A stretch of DNA of 13,718 nucleotides from Butyrivibrio sp. (lineage in GTDB: Bacteria > Bacillota_A > Clostridia > Lachnospirales > Lachnospiraceae). Positions 1 to 5,600 of the stretch are shown here, piece by piece (the stretch's first letter is position 1; every line of letters begins with the position of its first letter). The translations under genes and the position numbers were made by a program. The stretch covers positions 1 to 13,718 of the forward strand of contig NZ_JAILQF010000169.1 of the NCBI RefSeq assembly GCF_024699075.1, read 5' to 3'. The notes beneath the pieces are model-generated. The model worked only from the letters and a program-made list of their open reading frames with translations. It had not been told where the DNA came from and did not search any database.

Positions 1-43
1 CTATAAGTATATGCGTGAAAATATATACTTATAGCGCTTTTTT
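1..43 (+). terminator. Rho-independent terminator of an off-window upstream gene
   Basis: A perfect 12-bp inverted repeat (CTATAAGTATAT at 1-12 with ATATACTTATAG at 23-34) surrounds a 10-nt loop. It is followed by CGC and a run of six T at 38-43. The stem is AT-rich, so it is weaker than a typical intrinsic terminator, but the T tract follows in the right place for plus-strand transcription. It probably ends a gene whose body lies left of position 1. Confidence 0.7.
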
Positions 44-117
44 ATTATTATCAGTATTTTTTAGGTCTTGCCTGAAAATCTTTTATCTTAAGAATAAGGT
101 CAGTTCCAAAAAAGATA

Positions 118-303
118 TTATGACGTAAGGGTCAAAAGTCAATTCGATTCGAGCTTGCTCGAAATCGAATATGAATTTATGACCCGCCAAACATGAGCAA
201 AGTAGCACGTAGTGCGGATTTGTGAATGTTTGAGGATTGTGGGAGTTTCGTAGAAACGGAACAATCCGACCGTCATAAGGTGTCAAAAGGTACTTTTGAC
301 ACC
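118..303. other. Multi-hairpin structured intergenic element (RNA or ssDNA fold, strand unknown)
   Basis: The element folds by eye into an ordered structure. TTATGACG (118-125) pairs perfectly with CGTCATAA (271-278). Inside this closing stem lie three hairpins. The first, 129-185, is closed by GGGTCA/TGACCC and has an inner stem ATTCGAT/ATCGAAT. The second, 188-232, is closed by CAAACAT/ATGTTTG, has inner stems CAAA/TTTG and GCAC/GTGC, and ends in a GTA loop. The third, 234-267, is closed by GGATTGT/ACAATCC, has inner stem GTTTC/GAAAC, and ends in a GTA loop. A fourth hairpin, 279-303, has an 11-bp perfect stem GGTGTCAAAAG/CTTTTGACACC, again around GTA. No hairpin is followed by a T run on either strand, so these are not terminators. 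The element ends 76 bp before the lipoprotein start, so it could be a leader RNA, an independent ncRNA, a dispersed structured repeat or a ssDNA recognition site. I do not recognise the family. Confidence 0.72.
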
Positions 304-379
304 TACATCATAGTATAAGATCTACAGATTCTTTATGTGCATTAAAAAATTACAATAATATATTTACGGGAGGCTTTAT

Positions 380-1270
380 ATGAAGAAAAAACTAATCTCA
401 CTACTTTTGGTTACAGCTGTCTTGGTATCAGCTTGTGGCGCGGAAGAAGAAACGTCGGAAGATGATGTAGAAATCGAAGAATCCGAAGTACCAAAGTCTG
501 ATGAAGCATCAGACGATGATGGCGAAGGTATCTTTTCTATGATCACTGAAGGAAATGAAACAGAAACAACAGCTGTCGCAGATGAAGAATCAGCAACGGA
601 AACTGCAGATGCTGAAACAGCTACAGCCTCTACAGATTATGCTGAAGGTACAACAGAAACAGCTACTGCATCAACTTATGATCCTGTCTATGTGGATGCT
701 GATGTTACAATTGAACAGAGTGATGTTAATAGTAACTTGTGGGTGATCACTAATACTTCTACAACTACTTATCATATGTGTGTTAATAATGACAACGTTC
801 AGGGTGGAGATCATGTTAGTGATTATTGTTTTTTGCCTGGAGAAGTTATTTATTATTTTGCATCTGCAGATGATGGTGAAGTGACAGAGGACTCATTTTT
901 GTTTACTGAAGACGATATATGTGAAGCTGGCGAAAATTACGATGCTCAGTTTTCTGTTGTAACTATTTCATATGATGAAATGAAATTTGAGGATGATGGA
1001 TATGGTAATGCATTATACCATCTGGAAGATGTATGGGATATTCATAAATCCAAAATAAGTTACCAGGAAGAAAAGTATATAGAAGATGCATATGTTGTAT
1101 ATTTCAGACTCTTAGATGCAGATGGAAATGTAATTTGTGAGCCTGAAGATTATGATGATATTATTAATGTGGCAGGGGTAGATTGTTTATGTTTATATGA
1201 TGTTATTGCAGGAGATCCTTCCATTCTTTCAAGTTGGGATCATGCAGAATTCTATGTAAGACAATTCTAA
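380..1270 (+). CDS. Acidic secreted lipoprotein of unknown function
   Basis: This is a predicted 296-residue lipoprotein. A short basic N-terminus (MKKK) and a hydrophobic stretch at 5-16 lead to the lipobox V16-S-A-C19, so lipidation and anchoring at Cys19 on the outer membrane face are expected. Residues 20-105 form a very acidic, Thr/Ala/Glu-rich low-complexity linker in which ETATAST occurs twice (79-85 and 93-99). Residues from about 106 to 296 look like a folded, beta-rich domain rich in Asp, Tyr and Val, with Cys at 134, 150, 181, 253, 269 and 271. Such linkers commonly hold a ligand-binding or adhesion domain away from the membrane, but I do not recognise this domain. GGGAGG at 368-373 is a strong ribosome binding site and fixes the start. 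The next gene begins 28 bp downstream with no terminator between, so the two are probably co-transcribed. The upstream promoter is unclear: TTGACA at 296-301 lies inside a hairpin stem and has no well-spaced -10. Confidence 0.85.
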   Translation: MKKKLISLLLVTAVLVSACGAEEETSEDDVEIEESEVPKSDEASDDDGEGIFSMITEGNETETTAVADEESATETADAETATASTDYAEGTTETATASTYDPVYVDADVTIEQSDVNSNLWVITNTSTTTYHMCVNNDNVQGGDHVSDYCFLPGEVIYYFASADDGEVTEDSFLFTEDDICEAGENYDAQFSVVTISYDEMKFEDDGYGNALYHLEDVWDIHKSKISYQEEKYIEDAYVVYFRLLDADGNVICEPEDYDDIINVAGVDCLCLYDVIAGDPSILSSWDHAEFYVRQF

Positions 1271-1298
1271 TAATATGTAGAGTATCAAGGAGGGTAGC

Positions 1299-2258
1299 AT
1301 GAGAATTATAAATCTGATTGAAAATACAGAGGGTCATGAAGGTTGTGCATATGCACATGGCCTGTCATTTTATGTGGAAACTTCAAAGCATAAACTCCTA
1401 TTAGATCTTGGTCCGTCAGAGAAGACTTTACAAAATGCAGAAAAACTTGGTATCGACCTTTCAGAGATAGATACTGTGATATTAAGCCATGGGCATTATG
1501 ATCATTCGGGCGGTATCATGCCGTTTACAAAGATCAATACCAAAGCATCCATTTATATGCAGGATACTGCTGATGCGGATTATTATGCAGATGATGGTGC
1601 AAAAGCAGAGGGAGAGCGTTATAGATATATTGGAATAGACAAGGATATCGTGAGCCTTCCGCAGGTGGTGAAGATTAAAGGTGATCACTGTATAGATGAT
1701 GAGCTGGAACTATTCACTGTAAAGAAGAGGTCACATGATCTGCCCTTTACCAATAAACGACTTTTGATAAAAGAAAAAGATGAGTTTGTGCGTGATGATT
1801 TTGTACACGAGCAGTATCTTGTCATCAAAGATGGAAAGAGAAAAATCCTTTTATCCGGATGTGCGCATAATGGTATACTAAGTATTCTCGATGCTTTTAA
1901 AGAAAAGTATGGTGCGGCACCAGATGTTGTAATTAGTGGTTTTCATCTGATGAAGAAAAAGGAATACAGTGATGAGGAACTTAGGGAGATCATAGATATC
2001 GGTAAAGAACTTAAGAATTATCCCACTATGTTTTACACGTGTCACTGCACCGGCGAGCCTGCTTATAAGGTCATGAAGCTTTCCATGGGTGATCAGCTTC
2101 AGTATGTTCACTCCGGAGAAGAAGTTGATCTAAGCATCTCAGTATCAAAGAATACAAGGAAAGTGAGGTCTTCATTTATGAAATGGCACAAGTTTTTTGC
2201 ATGGGCAACGGTTTTTTGTTTTGTGATGACTATGGTAACAGGTTATAAGAAAAAATAA
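1299..2258 (+). CDS. Metallo-beta-lactamase-fold hydrolase, COG1237 type, with C-terminal membrane tail
   Basis: This 319-residue protein has the metallo-beta-lactamase fold. The metal motif is H64-x-H66-x-D68-H69 (SHGHYDHSGG), preceded by D36 in LLLDLG. Further metal or active-site candidates are H190 in LSGCAHNG, H216 in SGFHL and H249 in CHCTGE. The arrangement of CAHNG, GFH and CHCTG is the pattern of the COG1237 group, which includes proteins annotated as dihydropterin-related synthase-like hydrolases in methanogens. Bacterial members have no settled substrate, so none is assigned. The catalytic domain ends near residue 275. A basic linker then leads to an 18-residue hydrophobic stretch at 299-316 and a KKK end, predicted as a tail anchor with the enzyme in the cytoplasm. 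This tail is not usual for the group. AAGGAGGG at 1287-1294 is the ribosome binding site. The gene probably forms an operon with the lipoprotein and ends at the terminator at 2291-2329. Confidence 0.85.
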   Translation: MRIINLIENTEGHEGCAYAHGLSFYVETSKHKLLLDLGPSEKTLQNAEKLGIDLSEIDTVILSHGHYDHSGGIMPFTKINTKASIYMQDTADADYYADDGAKAEGERYRYIGIDKDIVSLPQVVKIKGDHCIDDELELFTVKKRSHDLPFTNKRLLIKEKDEFVRDDFVHEQYLVIKDGKRKILLSGCAHNGILSILDAFKEKYGAAPDVVISGFHLMKKKEYSDEELREIIDIGKELKNYPTMFYTCHCTGEPAYKVMKLSMGDQLQYVHSGEEVDLSISVSKNTRKVRSSFMKWHKFFAWATVFCFVMTMVTGYKKK

Positions 2259-2290
2259 TAGAAAATATATAGAAAAGTAGGAAATAATAG

Positions 2291-2329
2291 AAAGCACATC
2301 TTTGTCAGTAGGCACAGATGTGCTTTTTT
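2291..2329 (+). terminator. Strong Rho-independent terminator after the hydrolase gene
   Basis: AAAGCACATCT (2291-2301) pairs perfectly over 11 bp with AGATGTGCTTT (2316-2326), with a 14-nt loop. Six T follow the GC part of the stem (2324-2329). It lies 33 bp past the stop of the hydrolase gene. It also overlaps the first bases of an open frame that could extend the downstream signal peptidase upstream to a TTG at 2302, which argues against that extended start. Confidence 0.9.
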
Positions 2330-2348
2330 CCTACTATTGGCATATTTG

Positions 2349-2357
2349 TGGTAAAAT
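2349..2357 (+). promoter_or_regulatory. Candidate extended -10 promoter element for the first signal peptidase gene
   Basis: TGGTAAAAT at 2349-2357 matches the extended -10 form TGN-TAAAAT (5 of 6 to TATAAT). It lies just after the terminator and about 80 bp before the preferred start at 2440. No good -35 hexamer sits 16-18 bp upstream, so it is a weak call. It is supported mostly by the need for a new promoter after a terminator. Confidence 0.3.
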
Positions 2358-2439
2358 AAAAAGAGTGCTTGATTATGTTGCACTTGGACTTGTGGCGATG
2401 GCCTTAGTCTTTAATTTCGTAGTAAGGCGGGATCAGGGT

Positions 2440-3054
2440 ATGGCATTCAGACGAAGAAGAAAGAAAAATGAATTCCATCTTGTTTATGATAACAAGAAGA
2501 AAAAGATTACACCTCAGATGATAAGAGAGGTTTTATCATGGGTGTTTTATACAGTAATTGCAGTGATCATAGCAGCAATGCTTGTTTACGGATTTGGCAA
2601 GAATGTTGATGTTGTCGGAGATTCAATGGAGCCAAGTCTTTACTCCGGCCAGAAAGTCCTGGTCAATAAGATAATTGTATATCTTACAGGACCTGAAAGG
2701 GGAGACATCATAGCTTTTTTGCCAAATGGAAATACTAATTCGCATTATTATGTCAAAAGAATAGTGGCTATGCCAGGTGAGACGGTTCAGATCACAGATG
2801 GCGCTTTATATATCAATGGCGTGTTGCAGGAAGAAGATTCTGAAACCTATGACAAGATGGAAGAGGCCGGAATTGCGGCAAGTCCTATAAAACTTGGTGA
2901 CGATGAGTATTTCGTGCTGGGAGATAACAGGAACAGTTCAGAGGACAGCAGAAGTGCCAACATTGGAGTTGTTAAAGAGGGATGGATACTTGGAACTGCC
3001 TGGTATGTATATGGCGGAGAACAGGGAGCATCAGGAATTATCAGTAATGACTGA
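2440..3054 (+). CDS. lepB: Signal peptidase I (first copy)
   Basis: Type I signal peptidase, which cuts signal peptides from exported proteins at the outer membrane face. The 204-residue form chosen here begins with a polybasic segment (MAFRRRRKK) and has one membrane helix at about 31-52, the usual Gram-positive layout. The nucleophile is S62 in GDSMEPSL and the general base is K106 in YYVKRIVAMPGE. The conserved box GDNRNSSEDSR is at 161-171. ATG 2440 is chosen because AAGGCGGG at 2424-2431 is well spaced. The longer frame starts at TTG 2302 inside a terminator stem. That longer form would add a second hydrophobic segment (RVLDYVALGLVAMALVFNFV), so a two-helix enzyme cannot be fully excluded. 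The central insert at about 128-150 is charged and poorly conserved. A second paralogue lies two genes downstream. Confidence 0.9.
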   Translation: MAFRRRRKKNEFHLVYDNKKKKITPQMIREVLSWVFYTVIAVIIAAMLVYGFGKNVDVVGDSMEPSLYSGQKVLVNKIIVYLTGPERGDIIAFLPNGNTNSHYYVKRIVAMPGETVQITDGALYINGVLQEEDSETYDKMEEAGIAASPIKLGDDEYFVLGDNRNSSEDSRSANIGVVKEGWILGTAWYVYGGEQGASGIISND

Positions 3055-3189
3055 TATTAAGAAATAAATTACAATAAAATATTTTCTGTAAAGCGCAGGA
3101 CTATTGGGCGTATTTTTGTTTTTGCCTACAAAAGGTTATTTATTTTGAATTAATTATCTATATTTTTTATTTGATTAAAAAGGAGTTTT

Positions 3190-4074
3190 ATGAATTATCA
3201 GTGGTATCCCGGTCATATGACCAAAGCTGTAAGAATGATGAAAGAGAATATAGGTCTTGTAGACATGATCGTAGAGATCACAGATGCAAGAATACCTGTA
3301 TCAAGCCGTAACCCGGACATTGACGAGCTGGGCAAGGGCAAGCAGAGGCTTATTATCCTTAATAAGGCAGACTTATCAGATCCTGATAAGAATAATAAGT
3401 GGGTAGAATATTACAGATCAAAGGGTTATATGGCAGCTCTTCTTGATTCCCGTACTTCCAAGGATATGGGCAAGATCAAGAAGCTTATGGAAGAGACCTG
3501 TGCAGATAAGATAGCAAGGGACAAGGCAAGAGGTATCGTCAATCGTCCCATAAGAGCCATGGTTGCAGGTATCCCTAATGTAGGCAAGTCAACTTTTATC
3601 AATCATCTTACAGGTAAGGCTGCTGCTAAGACAGGCAATAAGCCTGGCGTTACCAAAGGTAAGCAGTGGATAATGCTTGGTAAGACGCTTCAGCTCTTGG
3701 ATACACCAGGTATTTTGTGGCCTAAGTTTGAGGATCAGACTGTAGGTGCGCATCTTGCCATGATAGGGTCCATGAATGATGACAATATAGACAGCGGAGA
3801 ACTGGCTATTGACCTTATCAAAGAGCTCGAAAGTGACTATGCAGATGTTATTTATAAGACGTATAATATAACCAGTGAGGATGTTCAAAATGCGGTTGAA
3901 GAAGAGCACCTCATGACTGATTATTCAGGAATGCTCTGCGCTGTAGCTAAGGCAAGAAATCTGCTTCTTCAAGGAGCAAGGCCTGATTACATGCGTGCAG
4001 CTAATCTTATTCTGGATGATTTCCGCGCGGGGAGACTCGGACGAATAACTCTTGAGAATACTCCTTCAGACTAA
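3190..4074 (+). CDS. rbgA: Ribosome biogenesis GTPase RbgA (YlqF)
   Basis: Circularly permuted GTPase needed for late assembly of the 50S ribosomal subunit. The 294-residue protein opens with the family signature WYPGHMTKA (5-13). The G motifs come in permuted order: G4 NKAD at 58-61, then G1 GIPNVGKS at 127-134, a G2 Thr near 155 (GVTKG), and G3 DTPG at 171-174. The C-terminal part, from about 200, fits the helical RNA-binding domain of RbgA. AGGAG at 3181-3185 precedes the ATG by 4 bp. The 135-bp gap upstream is AT-rich and I see neither a convincing terminator nor a clear promoter in it. The gene sits beside signal peptidase and RNase HII genes, as ylqF and rnhB are adjacent in Bacillus. 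Confidence 0.96.
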   Translation: MNYQWYPGHMTKAVRMMKENIGLVDMIVEITDARIPVSSRNPDIDELGKGKQRLIILNKADLSDPDKNNKWVEYYRSKGYMAALLDSRTSKDMGKIKKLMEETCADKIARDKARGIVNRPIRAMVAGIPNVGKSTFINHLTGKAAAKTGNKPGVTKGKQWIMLGKTLQLLDTPGILWPKFEDQTVGAHLAMIGSMNDDNIDSGELAIDLIKELESDYADVIYKTYNITSEDVQNAVEEEHLMTDYSGMLCAVAKARNLLLQGARPDYMRAANLILDDFRAGRLGRITLENTPSD

Positions 4075-4095
4075 AGGTCATACTCAAGTAAATCG

Positions 4096-4129
4096 AAGGG
4101 AGGAAGGTCTTTAATCAAAGACTTGGTGA
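4096..4129 (+). promoter_or_regulatory. Split ribosome binding region with intervening hairpin before the second signal peptidase gene
   Basis: A strong purine run containing GGGAGG (4096-4107) lies more than 30 nt before the ATG at 4138, too far to act directly. Between them AGGTCTTT (4105-4112) can pair with AAAGACTT (4117-4124), with one G-T wobble, around the loop AATC. Only a weak GGTGA (4125-4129) sits at normal distance. Folding the hairpin would shorten the effective distance, as described for some phage genes. An in-frame TAA at 4132-4134 rules out an upstream start. Confidence 0.4.
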
Positions 4130-4137
4130 CATAAAAT

Positions 4138-4698
4138 ATGGGTGATAATAACAGAACTTTTCGTAAGGTAATAAAGGAGATCACTTCTACACTTATCTAT
4201 ATTGCTTCGGTCATACTTATTACGTTTCTCTTTATTACATTTGTAGCTCAGAGAACAGAAGTAAGTGGCCATTCTATGATGAATACTCTTCAGGACAAGG
4301 ATTCTCTCATAGTATCCAAGATATCCTATGAGATAGGAGATCCTGAAAGATTCGATATCGTAGTATTTCCACATGTGGATTCACTTGGAAACAGTACTTA
4401 TTTTATCAAAAGAATAATAGGTATGCCTGGAGAGACAGTAAGGATTGATCTTGAGGGTAATATCTATATCAATGAAGAAATTCTTGTTGAAAGCTATGGA
4501 CGTGAAGTTATCAAGAACCCGGGAGTGGCTTATGAAGGCGTGACGCTTGCCGATGATGAATACTTCGTTATGGGCGATAACCGCAATGATTCCATGGATT
4601 CAAGATATGAGGATGTCGGCAATATCAAAAGAGACCAGCTTGTTGGTAAGGCTTGGCTTAGAATCTATCCTTTTGAGAGCTTTGGCATTGTAGAGTGA
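4138..4698 (+). CDS. lepB: Signal peptidase I (second copy)
   Basis: Second type I signal peptidase, 186 residues, with one N-terminal membrane helix at about 16-36. The nucleophile is S46 in SGHSMMNTL and the general base is K91 in YFIKRIIGMPGE. The box GDNRNDSMDSR is at 146-156. It lacks the polybasic N-terminus and the charged central insert of the copy at 2440-3054, so the two enzymes probably differ in substrate preference or expression (inference). The start is fixed by an in-frame stop two codons upstream. Its ribosome binding site is unusual, with the strong Shine-Dalgarno-like run separated from the ATG by a small hairpin. It lies 63 bp after rbgA and 40 bp before rnhB, with no terminator on either side. 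Confidence 0.95.
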   Translation: MGDNNRTFRKVIKEITSTLIYIASVILITFLFITFVAQRTEVSGHSMMNTLQDKDSLIVSKISYEIGDPERFDIVVFPHVDSLGNSTYFIKRIIGMPGETVRIDLEGNIYINEEILVESYGREVIKNPGVAYEGVTLADDEYFVMGDNRNDSMDSRYEDVGNIKRDQLVGKAWLRIYPFESFGIVE

Positions 4699-4738
4699 TA
4701 ATCATTTATAGAACTAAAATAGGACTGGACCGTAACTG

Positions 4739-5503
4739 ATGGAATCTATATCACAGATCAAAGATTACTATAAGACACTTAATAATGATGAATATAAGCT
4801 ATTTATAGAAAAATACGCTGACGACGAAAGAGATGGGATCAGAAAGCTCGTAGAAGCTGCTGACAAGAAGATTAAAGCTCTTGAAAAAGAAAGAGCCCGT
4901 ATAGAGACAATGAAAGAGTTCGAGCGCAGATATGAGGAAATGGGTTATGTCTGCGGAATAGACGAAGTTGGAAGAGGACCTTTAGCAGGCCCTGTGTGCG
5001 CTGGAGCAGTAATACTTCCCAAAGACACAGAGATACTGTATCTAAACGATTCTAAAAAGTTATCCGAAAAAAAGAGAGAAGAGCTCTATGATGTGATCAT
5101 GGAAAAGGCTGTAGGAGCTGCAGTTGCCTTTGCTTCGCCTAAAAGAATTGACGAGATCAATATTCTTCAGGCTGATTACGAAGCAATGGCAGAAGCAGTT
5201 GTTAAGCTTCCTGTTCGCCCCGATATCCTTCTTCTTGATGCGGTACATGTGCCACAGCTCGAAGAATATAAGCAGGTATCTATAATAAAAGGTGATGCTA
5301 AGTCTGTATCTATTGCAGCAGCAAGTATTATTGCCAAGGTTACAAGAGACAGACTCATGAAGGAGCTTGACAGTAAGTATCCTGAATACGGCTTTGCATC
5401 CAACAAAGGCTATGGAAGTGCAGCTCATATAGAAGCCCTTAAGAAATACGGCCCGTGTGAGATTCACAGAAGATCTTTTATAGGGAACTTCGTTTCGGAA
5501 TGA
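4739..5503 (+). CDS. rnhB: Ribonuclease HII
   Basis: RNase HII cleaves the RNA strand of RNA:DNA hybrids and nicks at single ribonucleotides in DNA. The 254-residue protein has a helical, charged N-terminal extension (1-68) as in Firmicutes enzymes. The catalytic domain begins with GIDEVGRGPLAGPV (73-86, acidic D75 and E76). Further acidic candidates are D167 in LLLDAVH and D186 in IKGDAKS. The typical run SIAAASIIAKVTRD follows at 191-204, and the family GYGS motif is at 224-227. The ribosome binding site AGGACTGGA (4721-4729) is only moderate. It is part of the plus-strand cluster after rbgA, the same neighbourhood as in Bacillus. Confidence 0.96.
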   Translation: MESISQIKDYYKTLNNDEYKLFIEKYADDERDGIRKLVEAADKKIKALEKERARIETMKEFERRYEEMGYVCGIDEVGRGPLAGPVCAGAVILPKDTEILYLNDSKKLSEKKREELYDVIMEKAVGAAVAFASPKRIDEINILQADYEAMAEAVVKLPVRPDILLLDAVHVPQLEEYKQVSIIKGDAKSVSIAAASIIAKVTRDRLMKELDSKYPEYGFASNKGYGSAAHIEALKKYGPCEIHRRSFIGNFVSE

Positions 5504-5600
5504 TAAGTGGAATATTCGCATGCGCCCGAATTTGTGCAAGTAAGTTATTACACATATACAATTATCAGCTGTTCATCATACATGCAGCATGGAGATTAAT

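Noticed and set aside
83..286. Minus-strand open frame of 67 codons over the structured element
   Set aside because: It runs through the stems of the folded element, and its composition is explained by the inverted repeats, so I treat it as a by-product of the structure. It has no convincing ribosome binding site.
118..303. Integron attC site or known riboswitch
   Set aside because: No attC-type RYYYAAC/GTTRRRY core pair with the right spacing was seen, and no conserved riboswitch core or downstream terminator was recognised.
2302..2439. Upstream extension of the first signal peptidase from TTG 2302
   Set aside because: The start lies in a terminator stem and has no ribosome binding site. 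ATG 2440 has both good spacing and a typical N-terminus.
3066..3126. Terminator after the first signal peptidase gene
   Set aside because: T-rich stretches are present, but the only possible stem is very short and imperfect, so I do not call it.
5060..5539. 159-codon minus-strand open frame opposite rnhB
   Set aside because: It lies antisense to a clear RNase HII gene, has no recognisable domain, and looks like a frame shadow.
5504..5600. Promoter before the FliK-like gene (TTGTGC with TATACA, 17-bp spacer)
   Set aside because: The -35 matches only three of six bases. Read-through from rnhB explains expression equally well.
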